From positions 809,296 to 873,295 of the forward strand of contig OX637292.1 in the NCBI GenBank assembly GCA_951799445.1: a stretch of DNA of 64,000 bases, written 5' to 3'. Source of the stretch: Pseudisothecium myosuroides. Taxonomy: Eukaryota; Streptophyta; Bryopsida; Hypnales; Lembophyllaceae. Positions 23,301 through 35,454 of this stretch are shown piece by piece (positions within the stretch are counted from its first letter, which is position 1; every line of letters starts with the position of its first letter). The translations under genes were made by a program, and so were the position numbers. The notes beneath the pieces are model-generated. The model made no database searches, was not told the origin of the DNA, and saw only the letters and a program-made list of their open reading frames with translations.

Positions 23301-23883
23301 TGGCATCAAAGTCGTTGTAGTATGAGAGGATCGTACGGGGGGTCTTTGTGTGACCTGCCAACCGGATTGTTGTCCGGGTGGCTGTGAGAGATCAAACCGG
23401 ATCCGCGCTAGTGTAGGAAGTAGTGGATTAGAGAAGTGGGTCTTCAGCCACTATAAGTCACGGAAGGAGTGGCGGGCCTGCCACTCTCAAAAGCAAGCGG
23501 CGAACCCTCTGATGGTGAAACAGAGGCAAAACTAAACCAGAGTGGAGTGAGAGTACGTGTGAGAGGACCGGATCGGATTGGTCCAGAGGAGTCCCAGGAT
23601 CAGAAGTTGTAGGATTCTGGGTGGTGGAAGTTTTACAGGACCGAATAGCTTGACATGCCGGAAGAAATAGAGAGAGGTCTGGTCGTTGTTTTCGGTGTGT
23701 TGTTGTTTCCGGTTTTAGATCTAGGACCGGAAAGTAGAAATTGGATACTGGCTGAGCTTAAGTTGCGAATAGAGCTAGACACTTCACAGAATCTCGTGGG
23801 TTCGATCTTTAGAGTCATTTTGTTATGCTTTAGAGTGGTTTTTAGGAGTATAACAGGGAATTCGCTTACTCTGTGCTGCGACA
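20396..23883 (+). mobile_element. Nested solo LTR inside the 5' LTR
   Basis: A complete LTR of 3,488 bp (TGTCGCAGTG...TGCGACA) of the same family, inserted in the same orientation with perfect CTTGG target-site copies. Removing it and one target copy gives a 5' LTR of the same length as the 3' LTR. Solo LTRs form by recombination between the two LTRs of a full element. Confidence 0.92.
20914..22683 (+). pseudogene. LTR ORF, nested solo LTR copy, one TAG
   Basis: Same protein and domain order as the intact copy at 18040. TAG at 21181-21183 replaces the Trp codon of the EEMWKA motif (TGG to TAG). The frame is otherwise unshifted to the TAG at 22681-22683. The acidic region differs slightly (extra EEK-type codons). 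Confidence 0.85.
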
Positions 23884-23888
23884 CTTGG

Positions 23889-24498
23889 AACCACCTAACT
23901 TTGCACGGAGGAAACTTGGAATCAAGGTCGTTGTAGTATGAGAGGATCGTACGGGGGTCTTTGTGTGACCTGCAAACTGGATCGTTGTCCGGGTGGCTGT
24001 GAGAGATCAAACCGGATCCGCGCTAGTGTAGGAAGTAGTGGATTAGAGAAGTGGGTCTTCAGCTAATATAAGTTACGGAAGGAGTGGCGGGCCTACCACT
24101 CTCAAAAGCAAGCGACGAACCCTCTGATGGTGAAACAGAGGCAAAACTAAACCGGAGTGGAGTGAGAGTACGTGTGAGAGGACCGGATCGAATCGGTCTA
24201 GAGGAGTTCCAGGATCTGAAGTTGGAGGATCCTGGGTTGTGGAAGTTTTACAGGACCGAATAGCTTGACAGGCCGGAAGAGATAGAGAGAGGTCTGGTCG
24301 TTGTTTTCGGTGTATTGTTGTTTCCGGTTTTAGATCTAGGACCGGAAAGTAGAAATTGGATACTGGCTGAGCTTAAGTTGGGAATAGAGCTAGACACTTC
24401 ATAGAATCTCGTGGGTTTGATCTTTAGAGTCATTTTGTTATGCTTTAGAGTGGTTTTTGGGAGTATAACAAGGAATTCACTTACTCTGTGCTGCGACA
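23889..24498 (+). repeat. 5' LTR, second part
   Basis: Continues the interrupted 5' LTR from AACCACCTAACTTTGC to the terminal TGCGACA. Nearly the same 610 bp ends the nested copy (23274-23883), the 3' LTR and the solo LTR at 40626. Confidence 0.9.
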
Positions 24499-24509
24499 TG
24501 CAAAAATCT

Positions 24510-24528
24510 AGCGCCGCTGCCGGGGATT
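24510..24528 (+). other. Retrotransposon primer-binding site
   Basis: AGCGCCGCTGCCGGGGATT, 11 bases after the 5' LTR. It resembles the tRNA-Asp-type site (TGGCGCCGTTGCCGGGGA) typical of plant Tat/Athila elements. Confidence 0.7.
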
Positions 24529-24640
24529 CTAAAGCTGTCAGTGTTTATTCCAAGTAGCGAAGTCAGTAGTTGTGTAAATTTCCTTCTTGTCTTTTCCAAA
24601 TCGAGTTTTGGTTTTTGACGAAAAACCGGATTTCGCATTC

Positions 24641-27600
24641 ATGAGAAGAAATACAAGAAGTGAAAGAAGGTCTGAACGATTGAAGAAGAATCAAGGAAAA
24701 TCGTCTGGACCTGGTTTTAGTGATTCGGATAACTCTGATCCGGGTGACCAACCGATCTTTGTACCTACGCCTGGAGAGCAGATCGAAAGTCCCAGATCGG
24801 GGAATACTCCGTCAACTTCTGAACGAGGATCTGAACCGGAAGGGAAAGAACCGGATTCGGAAGAAGAAGAAGTCATGACTCGGTTAAGGTGCAAACATTT
24901 CAAGGGCGACGGTAGCCAAGATGCGGATGAATGGCTGTGCAAGTTTGAATCGACTGCACTCGCCAACCAAGAGAATGAGGCGGCCCAGCAAATAATCTTT
25001 CAAGGATTGCTGAAGGGGGAAGCTCTCAAATGGTACCAAGATGTTCCGGATCTGATCCGGAATAAATGGGATCAGCTGAGAATGGACTTTCTGCAAGCTT
25101 TCCGAGAAGTTGGTGGAGAAGCCAAAGCTTTGGGCCGGTTGAGCACATTGACGATGAAATCGTCCGAATCCGTGCGAAAGTACGGGCAGAGAGTGAAAGC
25201 TCTCATGCAGAAGTTAACCACTGAGATCGCTCCGAGTTTGCAGGTGGAGTGGTACGTTGCCGGATTACCTGAGTCAATGGGATTCCTGATCCGACAAACG
25301 CGCCCAAGAACGCTCAGAGAGGCCATGGATGCTGCAACCAATTACGAGAATTCAGCGCAGTCACTCCGGAAGTCCCTGAAACGAAGCGAAGAGCAAGCCA
25401 GAGGGAAGGGCAAGAAGAGCGACCGGAAATCGAAGCATCAAAAGAAGGTCTCAGACTCGGAAAGTACTTCTGAGTCAACCGGATCGGATCTTTCCGATCG
25501 GAGTTCATCCAGTTCGGATACAGAACGGAGTGTTTCACCTCCCCGATGTTCGTCCAAGAAGGGGCAGAGTCGAAAGGCCGTTAAAAGAGTGAAGGTAGAG
25601 GAGACGGATTCTAAGAAGGCAATCAAGAAACTCCAAGACACTTTAGAGGCGATCAAGGTCAACATCGCAGAGAACCGGAGACCAAGACGGATTGTGCCGA
25701 CTTCCCGATCCAACGTCTGGTGCGGAAGGTGTGGCAAACCGGGTCATTACCCGAGCGAGTGCCAAAGAACCAACCCGAAGCACGTTCACTTCGTGTATCC
25801 AGAAGAAGAACAAGTGTACTACACCATGGCACCTGAGGAAGAGGAGGAAGTTTACCAGACTCAGCCGACTTATGAGAGAGGAAAAGGGATTGCTGTTCCA
25901 ATCCGTTCTAACATGCTGAACTGGAATTTCCTACCCGGTCCTAGTCAAGGCGTCATGATGCACCAACCGATGCGAGCGTATCCGGATAGACAAATGGTGA
26001 TTTGTTATGGTTGTGGAGAACCGGGACACTATTCCAGTAACTGTCCTAACAAGGGAGTAGCACAAGGTGCGCCACGGATTCTTCCATGCCAGAATTGCCA
26101 GGAGTATGGACATCCGGAGGATCAATGTCCAAAACCAGTACAGCCGCGACCGGTTTACAAGCAAGTCCAGATTCTTCCCAGAAAGCACACCGCACTCAAC
26201 TACGGTCACTTAGTTGGAACGGAGAATCCGAAGAAATGACGGTGCGAGGTGGAGCTGCCAGGAGGAGCGGAGAGCGCGGTCAACCGAGTATCGACCCGTA
26301 GTTCCACCAGGAACTAATCCGGTCGTACCATTAGGAGAAATAAGAAGAAGTCGAGAAGGAAACCGGAATCGAGTAGCGATTCGGATCGTCCTTCTCCAGA
26401 GCCTCAACCGGAACCAGAATTAGTTCACTCTAAGGAAGGGGTAGGCAGTAACCGGATTCCGATCAATATCAGCGCAGAGATTCGAATGGAAATCTCTGGA
26501 CCGGATATATTACGGAATCAGAGGAAGGTTAGTTTTAGTGACACACCAGTGATCATTAATCCGGATGTAAATACGCATGAGTATAACATCGTCCAGGATA
26601 TAAAGGATCAGAAGGCGAATGTCACAATCGGGCAGCTCCTGCATGACAACGTGATGTACCAGAAGCTGATCCGAGACGCCTGGACCCGGAAACGGAAGAA
26701 GAAGGTGAAGCTGCCAGCGGTTGCAGTTAACTTCTCTCAACCGGAAGATTTCGGAGCTCCAGAAGTCATTGTGGAGATAGAAGGATGTGCGATTCCTAAG
26801 GTTCCGGTCGATGGCGGATCAGGAGTGAACCTGATGTTGGAGGATACCGCATTTGACTTGGGATTCACCACATTTGAAGCCACGGAACAAGTGCTCAGAA
26901 TGGCAGATCAATCACGAGTAAATCCGGTCGGGAAACTCTCACAAGTTCCAACCCGGATTGGAGGAAAAGACTACCTGCTGAATTACGTGATTATACGTGT
27001 TCATAAAGGTAGACCTTTTCCGATGTTACTCGGTAGACCCTGGTTATATTCCGCTCGAGTACTTGTGGATTGGGGAGCCAAGGAACTGGTGGTAGGGAAA
27101 CCTTCCAACCGGATTCCTTGGACCCCTGAGAAGCATCTAGGAGAGACGAGTGATTCGGATGGCTACACGACGGACTGGTCAGATCCGGAAGATTCTGCCA
27201 CCAGTTATTTCGTCGATGCATTTGAGCACCAGTCCGAGACAAACTATGGATTTTCCGATGCTGTGTTAGAGCATCATCCGGAAGAAATCCAGAAACCAGT
27301 GGTAGAAGATCGATCTCTGGGAGAGTCGAGTGTCCCGCTCACAGCCGAGTGGATCGCTCAACAGATCAGGACCGGAAATCTACCGGTTAGTCAAAGTGAA
27401 ACAAAAGAATCCGGTTGGGGAAATTTAGCTTCCTTTCCTGAGGAAGTTTACGAGGAAAAAGTCAAACCGGTTGTTTCACCCACTGAGTATAAGAAGGAGA
27501 GTATTGAACCCAACAAGAATTTTTACCTTAGTAAACTCTTGAAGGATACGGAGAAGTCCGGTTATACTAAACTTCTGAAAGAGTATCTCAAAGTTTTTGC

Positions 27601-30346
27601 TTGGGAGCCATCCGATCTGAAGGGCATTCCCCCTCATTTAGGAGAGCATCGCACCGACCTAACAGAAGGATCTGTTCCGGTTCGACAGCAACAGTACCGG
27701 CTCAACTCCAAGTACTCGTTGATGGTGAAGGAGGAAATCGATCGGGTGCTGGAAGCAGGATTCATTTATCCGGTCCACAACTCTGAATGGGTTTCTCCTA
27801 TTGTGGTGGTTCCAAAGAAGGTTGGAGCGGATGGGAAAGTCAAGATCCGGGTTTGTCAAGATTTCCAGAAATTGAACGGAGCCACGAAGAAGGATTACTT
27901 CCCTCTTCCGTTCACCGATCTTATGTTGGACCACGTTGCTGGTCACGATTGTTACAGTTTCTTAGACGGGTTTTCCGGTTACAACCAAGTGTTCATCCGG
28001 TGGTGCAATCAGCTGAAGACCACGTTCACGACGGAATGGGGGACATATGCTTTCACCAGGATGCCGTTCGGCCTGTGTAATGCGCCCGGAACGTTTCAGC
28101 GACTGATGATGGATATTTTCAAGGATTTTCTTCGACATTTCCTTGAGGTGTTCATAGACGACTTTGCGGTTTTCAGTGACCGGGAAAGTCATCTCGAGTG
28201 TTTGAGGAAGACATTCCAAAAATGCCGAGAAACCGGTTTGAAGCTACACCCGGGCAAGTGTTTTTTCGGAATGGGATCCGGAATTTTACTTGGTCATGTA
28301 GTGAGCAAGACCGGATTACAGGCTGATCTGGAGAAAGTGAGAGTGATGCTCACTTTGCTACCTCCAACCTGTGTTAAAGAAATCCGTGGATTTCTTGGAT
28401 GTGTAGGATACTACCGGCGGTTCATCAACGGATATGCCAAGAGGGCTATTCCGCTCACGGAACTTTTGAAGAAAGATACGGAATTCGTCTGGACGAAAAA
28501 GAGACAACGGGCCTTCGAAGATTTGAAGACCCAGTTGGCCAAAGCTCCGATCCTTTCCGTTCCGGATTGGACCAAGGAGTTCTATGTTACTCTCGATGCA
28601 TCCGGTTGGTGTCTGGGTTCGATTCTCTAGCAGTTCGATTCAGAAAGGCGTGAGAATCCGATTTACTATGCGAGTAGACAGATGAGTTTGGCTGAACAAA
28701 ATTACACGACTACAGAACGAGAGGCGTTAGCAGTGGTGTATTCCTGTAAGAAGTTCCGACACTATCTACTCGGATACAAGGTAATTTTTCACACAGATCA
28801 TGATTCTTTAAAATACCTTGTTAACAAACTGGATTTGTCAGGCCGGATTGCTAGATGGATTTTGCTTTTACAAGAGTTTGACTACAAAGTTGTAGTGAAA
28901 CCGGGAAAAGCAAATGTGAATGCGGATTACTTGTTGAGACAGAGGGGACAAAAATCCGTAGCGGATATTTCCGCTCAGTTTCCGGACGAGTTCCCGGATA
29001 CTGTGGAAGATCCGGCTTTTGTAAAAAACCAGGATCTTCTTGTGGTAGAGGTCTTTCACCTCAACAACAAAACTGTTTCAGAGTATCAAGATATTATAGA
29101 TTACCTCGTAAAATCTAGCTACCCGGAACAGATGAGTGTAGAGGAAAAAGAAATTTTCCAAAGAAAAATAGCTCCTTATACCCTGATTAGAGGAGTCCTT
29201 TTCAAGTTAGGAACGGATGATATTCTCAGGAGATGTCTAGAACCTGCGGAACGGAAGAAAGTGATTCAAGCACTTCATGCCGGAGATTCAGGAGGACATT
29301 TTGCCTTTGTCAATACAGTGAACCGGATCCGATCAACCGGATACTGGTGGCCGTTTTTATACAGAGATGTTAGGAATTTTGTTAGGAGTTGTGATCAGTG
29401 CCAGCGGACAGGAGCACCATCCTTTTGAAACCACTGGCCGCTGACTCCTATCATTCCCCTAGCACCCTTTGAGAAATGGGGGATAGATTTTATAGGACCT
29501 ATTTTTCCGGTCAGTACACGGAAAAAGAGGTACATTATTCTAGCCACGGATTACGCGACCAAATGGGTAGAGGCCAAGGCAACACGGAAGAACAATGCGG
29601 AAACTTCAGCCAACTTTTTGTTTGAAGAAATCCTCATGCGTTTTGGACACCCATTGGAGTTGGTCAGCGACCGGGGAACCCATTTCCTCAATGATGTCAT
29701 CGACGACCTAACCAACAAGTATCTTATCAAGCACCGGAAGACGACTCCCTACAACCCGAAAGCGAACGGATTGACGGAGCGGGCGAACGGAATAGTTGGT
29801 AAGATCTTGAACAAGATGGTTTCCGCTCACAAGACGGATTGGGATCGGAAACTACCTTCAGCAGTTCACGCGTACAACACCACAGAGAAGACCACAACCG
29901 GAAAAACTCCGTACTTTTTGGTTTTCGGTCAGGAAGCAATCCATGGAGTGGAGTTGGAGGTGGAAACATTTCGAGTCATGGCAGCTCGAAGTGCAATATC
30001 AAGGACAGATACTCTTCCAAGACTTCTCGCCATTGAAGAACTGGAAGAAATCCGGAATGCAGCCCTAGAAAGAACTCTGGTAGTGCAGAACAAGCGCAAG
30101 GAAGATTACGATCGGAAAATCCCAACGGATCACGGAATCCGAGAAGGAGGTCTGGTTCTTCTCTATGACAACCGTCATAAAGACTTTCCAGGTAAGCTAC
30201 ATACTCGTTGGATGGGACCTTTTCGAGTCAATGAAGTTTTCCAGAACGGATCTCTGCAACTCCAGAATCTGCAAGGACAATGGCTTGATACTCGTGTGAA
30301 CGGATGGAGAGTGAAGAAGTATACCGAGGCTTCTTCGTCAGATTAG
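24641..30346 (+). pseudogene. Gag-Pol polyprotein, single frame with four stops
   Basis: From ATG 24641 to TAG 30346 one frame holds, in order: Retrotrans_gag domain, three CCHC knuckles (CGRCGKPGHYPSEC, CYGCGEPGHYSSNC, CQNCQEYGHPEDQC), aspartic protease (VPVDGGSGVN), reverse transcriptase (VFIDDFAVF active site), RNase H (DASGWCLGS, TEREALAV, HTDHDSLKY), integrase HHCC finger and the D,D,E core (GIDFIGP, SDRGTHF, NGLTERANG), then a GPFRV tail. No chromodomain. Premature stops are TGA 26237-26239, TAA 26315-26317, TAG 28628-28630 and TGA 29426-29428; each could come from CGA, CAA or CAG by one C-to-T change. There is no frameshift, so gag and pol were probably one ORF. This copy cannot make active Pol unless stops are read through. 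Confidence 0.9.
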
Positions 30347-30378
30347 GATTGATAGTGTTCGCGAGGACGCTCAGAAAT

Positions 30379-30388
30379 GAGGAAGGGG
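30379..30388 (+). other. Polypurine tract
   Basis: GAGGAAGGGG, three bases before the 3' LTR; the plus-strand primer site for reverse transcription. Confidence 0.8.
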
Positions 30389-30391
30389 TAA

Positions 30392-33300
30392 TGTCGCAAT
30401 GTGAATTTTTGGTTTTTTGTAAGTTATCTAAATCTTTGAGCGGAAATCGTGATCTGGTATCCGGATTCAAGCAAGAGGTAATAAGAAACCGGAAATTAGT
30501 TACGGAACGGAATACTTGACAATCCGGATTTGATCTGAATCTAAACCGGATTAGAGTTAGAGCGGATCTGAGTTGGAACGGATTAGGTCAGGAACGGATT
30601 TGGTCATGATGACAAATCAGACTATATATAGGTTGACCAATCCAGTGGCCACTCTTTTTCAATCTTCGTTTGCGGAAATCTTGCTCCAACTTGTACTTAG
30701 CCTCTCTTCCCAACGCTTTGCCTTCTTGTTTTGTGTTTGTGTTTGTGGGTGTGTGGTAGTGTGTTAGAGCGCGCAGCGCTATAGCGTGTGTTGCAAGTTT
30801 AGAGGTATTCCGGTTGAGATCGGAAGAGCGACGGTGAGAAACGAGACATGCGGCTAGGAGAGGGAAAGGTAGCCTCAGTGAGAATCCGGTTTTAGCACAG
30901 CTCGTGTCCATGCCTCAGCTCCGCAAGAGTAGAGCAAGGTCGTCCAGTTCCTCCGCAGTAGAAGTGAAACTCCGGAAGGTGTGTCCAATCATTCCAGCAG
31001 ACGAGAAGGAAAAGGATAACCTGATAGAGGATCTCGCCAAGATGGATTGCGGAGGGCTGATCGATAAACCCTGGGGGTTTAGGGAGGAACGGATGATTCG
31101 AGAGTTGTTGGGGAAACTCTCGAATCAGTTCAACAAGACCATCCGCGGAATTCCGGGCAGTTGGACGGAAGAAATGTGGAAGGCCGTGTACGAATTCCGG
31201 TCCGGAGGTCGAGGGATGGCCTCCTCGAAGGAAGGTTACACTCGGGGGAAGTTCCGGAGCGCCGTGGACTCGAAGGACGGGCATGCGGTCGCAGATTGCT
31301 TGGACGACCGGCATCGGAACCTTCTCCAGTTCCTGATTCCGATCATCCACCCGGAGAAGCCGACCAGGGTGACCATCGCCATCGGAAACCTCATTTTCGG
31401 AGCCCTGAGCGGGGAACGGAAAGTAGATTGGGCCAGGATCTTTTCCGATCTGGTCAACCGTCTAATTCCGAAGATCGGAGGAAGTAGGCCGACTCCGTTG
31501 AGTCCCTACCTCTTCCATCTTTACAAGCACAATCAACTCCTCACGGATACGGAGGAGAAGGAGTGGAAGACTCACTAGTCACTCCTGAAGTATGGAGAAT
31601 TGGAATCGGAAGATGAGCAGGAGGAAGCAACCGGTTCCGAGGAGGAAGAAGAGAAAGAGGAGGAGCAATTCCGGCCGCAGCACAAGCGGCAGAAGACAAC
31701 GCCTCCTCACCGGAGAGGAACCCCAACCCCTCCGGGTGAGACCTCTAACCCTGGGAAGAAACCGGTTTCTGAAGAACCGGGTCCTTCCAGATCGGATCCG
31801 ACGGATCCGTTCAACCGGCTGATCAACATCCTGAGCGATGTACGAGCAAACTGGACAGTGAAGAAGCTGATTCTGAATCAGATCAGCGAGCTGGTGGAAG
31901 CACGAGCTGACAGCAACCTTGCAGGAGTGGTTGCAGACTTCATCTCCAGCCCAGATGAGATCCAGAAGCAAGAAGCAGAGATACGACAACTCCAGGAGGA
32001 GAATGAGTCGTTGAAGACGGAACTGTTGCTCCTCAAGGAGGACATGGCTACCACACGGGAGATGGCAGAGGCTACCCGAAAAGTAGCCGAGGACGTGAAG
32101 GTCACATTTGGGGCAACCGGAGAGGCCGTCACCAAGTCAAAGCTGTTTGACGAGGGAGTCCTCAAGGAGAAGAAAATATCCGGAACCAGGTTGGTCCGGA
32201 TTTTGACGGACTACTCCGAGAAGGTGGAGTTAGTCATGATGGAAGCGCGAGAGGCTGCAAACCGAATGGAGGAGAGCAGTAGGAAGCTGAACGGAGTGAC
32301 GCTGTCACAGTCGTTCCATCTGTCCGACCTTTCAATGCCCGGATCTTTTCCGAACGTGGACATTCCGACGGAAGGAAAGGAGGGAACTCCCCAGTCAAAG
32401 AAGAGTGGGAGGAAGCTCGCGCACACCATCAATTTGGATTTGTCACCGGATCTCCTAGAACGTGAAACCGGGGAGCGGAACCGGAACTTGACGGACATTT
32501 TCGAGCAGCTGGGAACGGAGCCACCTAGAAGTCCCACACTAAACTCGAGGAAAAATCAAAGTATGGATCTAACCCCAGATCAGGGTGAGGATCAAGATCA
32601 GAGCGTGGACCAAGGCGAAGACCAAGTCATGGACAAAGGAACGGATCAAGGAGTAGATCCGGTTATGATAGGGTAGTTAGGATTTTAGTTGTAAATATTT
32701 GGTAGTTAGGACCGGATCGGATTTGGTCCGGTATGCCTGGTCTGGATCGGATGTTTTCCGGTCTGGTCGGCTCGGCGGGGACCGAAAGTTCCGCGCGGAC
32801 TTTCCGGGCCGCTTTTTGTTGACTTTTGAGTTTTAAAGTGTATATTAGTCAATCTCTGCAAAGGAGATTGGGAGTCTTTTCCCCTGAGTTTTTGTGCATT
32901 CTCTATTGATTTCTTGTTGTACGTCTTTCCCGCGCGTGGTAGGGCTGTTTTGATGAGGAGTTAGGAAGATGTATGTAGATTCTGGAGAGATTTCTCCCCT
33001 TAGTGTATTTGTTTTGCTCTTATGTGTATGTAAGTGGGTATTCTAAGTGTTGGGAGCGGATTCCAGTGCATCAGCACCTCTACAGTTCACGATTCCGGGC
33101 GAGATAGCCGTTGTTAGGCTAGGCGAATAGGGAAGGAGTCCTTAGTTGCGCTAGAACTCCTGGATAGGAAATCTAGTTGAGTGTCCGATCTCCCAAGAGG
33201 TCTCGCTGCCCTAGTTGGTAAACGGAAGAACTGTAGTTGATGTTGGAACGGACGGGTTCGCTTGGAACCACCTAACTTTGCACGGAGGAAACTTGGCATC

Positions 33301-33875
33301 AAGGTCGTTGTAGTATGAGAGGATCGTACGGGGGTCTTTGTGTGATCTGCAAATTGGATCGTTGTCCGGGTGGCTGTGAGAGATCAAACCGGATCCGCGC
33401 TAGTGTAGAAAGTAGTGGATTAGAGAAGTGGGTCTTCAGCCACTATTAGTCACAGAAGGAGTGGCGGGCCTGCCACTCTCAAAAGCAAGCGGCGAACCCT
33501 CTGATGGTGAAATAGATGCAAAACTAAACCGGAGTGGAGTGAGAGTACGTGTGAGAGGACCGGATCGGATCAGTCTAGAGGAGTTCCAGGATCTGAAGTT
33601 GGAGGATCCTGAGTTGTGGAAGTTTTACAGGACCAAATAGCTTGACAGGCCGGAAGAGATAGAGAGAGGTCTGGCCGTTGTTTTCGGTGTGTTGTTGTTT
33701 CCGATTTTAGATCTAGGACCGGAAAGTAGAAATTGGAAACTGGCTGAGCTTAAGTTGGGAATAGAGCTAGACACTTCACAGAATCTCGTGGGTTCGATCT
33801 TTAGAGTCATTTTGTTATGCTTTAGAGTGGTTTTTGGGAGTATAACAGGGAATTCACTTACTCTGTGCTGCGACA
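30392..33875 (+). repeat. 3' LTR, uninterrupted
   Basis: 3,484 bp from TGTCGCAATG to TGCGACA, followed by the CCTTC target-site copy. Contains the TATA box at 30623-30630, the AGATCGGAAGAGC word at 30817-30829 and an LTR ORF with one TAG. Confidence 0.92.
30910..32676 (+). pseudogene. LTR ORF, 3' LTR copy, one TAG
   Basis: Same 588-codon layout. TAG at 31576-31578 stands where the other copies have AAG or GAG, just before the acidic region. No frameshift. Confidence 0.85.
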
Positions 33876-33880
33876 CCTTC

Positions 33881-34917
33881 AATGAGCAACTTTTGAAGAC
33901 CCTGAAGCGAGTCGAGAGTCCGATCACCATGTTGGAGTCACCATCTCGCACCCAGATCTTTGATCTGAGGTGCGATGTCTTCAGTCCAACAGAGTTAGAG
34001 GTCATGACGAAGGTCGTCTCGCATCTTGAGATGAACGGCACAAATGCGAGCAGATCCGAGGCCAAAGGGTCCAATCGGATTTGCATGTTGGGGATGCGGT
34101 CCGCGTACGGCAACACCGGATGGTATGTGCAGGATGATCATAGATTTTATGGCCTGTCGGAGGATTTTGCACGCTTTGTGTGCAAGATCCTGAAGCGTGA
34201 GTATGCGGCTATCTTTGAGCATTTGGAGAGCATTCCGAGGGTTGAAGGTTTCCATGAGGAGGATGCGAGGATTGGTGGCGGCCCCTTCTCGTCCTTCTCT
34301 ACATCCAGGGATTACAATTGCCGGCCCCACAAAGACGAGGACGATTGCGACTACGGCTTCATGCTGTGGCTTCGGGAAGGTAATTTGAACTTTTTCGCAA
34401 CTCTGAACCGTTATTGTTGGGAGCTTTCATCAATCCAAATCTTAGCATTTGTGTTGGTTGCAGATGCCATTCCCGAGGGGGTAGAGCCAGCCATTTTTGC
34501 GTTTCCGGAGATTGAGGTGTCGTTTGTGCCCAAGCACGGGGACGTCTTGTGTTTCCGCCCCGGTCAACACCTCCACTGCACCAGGCGGTTGCATGAGACC
34601 AACCTTTTGGGGGTAGCCCTCTTCCAAAAATGCTCCCTCTACCGACGGTTAGGCCAACTCATTCTGCCGGGTTCTATCGGATCTGTGGAGTATACGCAAA
34701 AAAATGGGAAGAAGAAGGTTGTGGAGACCCGCACAGGGTTCCTCAAGAAGAAGCAGTTGTACAAACAGCGCTTGCAAGAATCCACCTTGTCCATTTCGCA
34801 CTTCAAGGTAAGTTGTTCATTTCCTAAACAGCTTATTTTATCCATTGATTCTGTCATCATCACTTGCACCTCAAAATGTATTGATTCTTTCATTGGCATC
34901 TTTATTAACAGGAGTAG
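33881..34917 (+). pseudogene. 3' part of the Zn-finger plus TET/JBP-like dioxygenase gene
   Basis: Continues the frame of 17322-17521 after one CCCTC copy. Exons are 33881-34379, 34464-34807 and 34912-34917 (Glu codon plus TAG); introns are 84 and 104 nt with GTAATT, GTAAGT, TTGCAG and AACAG sites. The protein part shows a double-stranded beta-helix dioxygenase pattern: PHKDEDD (iron-binding HxD, His 34328, Asp 34334), FMLWLRE, then HGDVLCFRPGQHLHCT with a distal His and a downstream LYRR. This spacing resembles TET/JBP-type 2OG-Fe(II) dioxygenases of fungi and algae. With the 5' exons the gene would encode about 422 residues. The TET/JBP call is inference; a different 2OG oxygenase subfamily is possible. 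Without its 5' exons this part has no start. Confidence 0.6.
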
Positions 34918-35454
34918 GAGTGGATTGGAGCAATGCTAAAGCCGCCAACTTTCAATTCAGTTTACCCTAGAATCGAACGCGCTATGTCGTACTTTGACTG
35001 ATGTTCTTATTGTCTATTGACAATTTTCTTATACATTCAACAACTATGGATGTTGTTTTCAATCAAGCCCCAAAAGCTTTGTTCAATCGTGTACACCTTG
35101 TTTTTATGAAATTCCTCTCTCAAATATCACGACATCTCAATATATGTTGCAAAATCAACACCCTAAACCTCACATGTGTACCTGATATCTCAATATCCCG
35201 ATATCTATTTAGTCCTTTTGATCACTTGATATGTCAACAACCGATACCTTGAGACATTGATGCCGTCGATATTGAAATCGAGATATCGATGCAACCAATA
35301 TCGCGATAATCCTGCACCGTTATCTCGATATCAATGCAATCGATCTCAATTTCAAATGTGAATCATCCTAAACCTTGACATGTGACGGAGGTGTTCTCTA
35401 TAGTCCTCTACATGGCACAACATGGGGATCCTAAACTCTAAACCCAACATGTAG

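Larger units (their letters stand above)
17522..33875 (+). mobile_element. Ty3-type LTR retrotransposon (Tat/Athila-like) with an ORF inside its LTRs
   Basis: LTRs start TGTCGCA and end TGCGACA. The 5' LTR is 17522-20395 plus 23889-24498 and the 3' LTR is 30392-33875; both total 3,484 bp. The 5' LTR is interrupted by a nested solo LTR. The primer-binding site follows the 5' LTR, gag-pol fills 24641-30346, and a polypurine tract precedes the 3' LTR. The protease region has DGGSGVN and there is no chromodomain, both as in Tat/Athila elements. Without the nested insertion the element is about 12.86 kb. LTR sequence differences show that it is not a very recent insertion. Confidence 0.92.
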
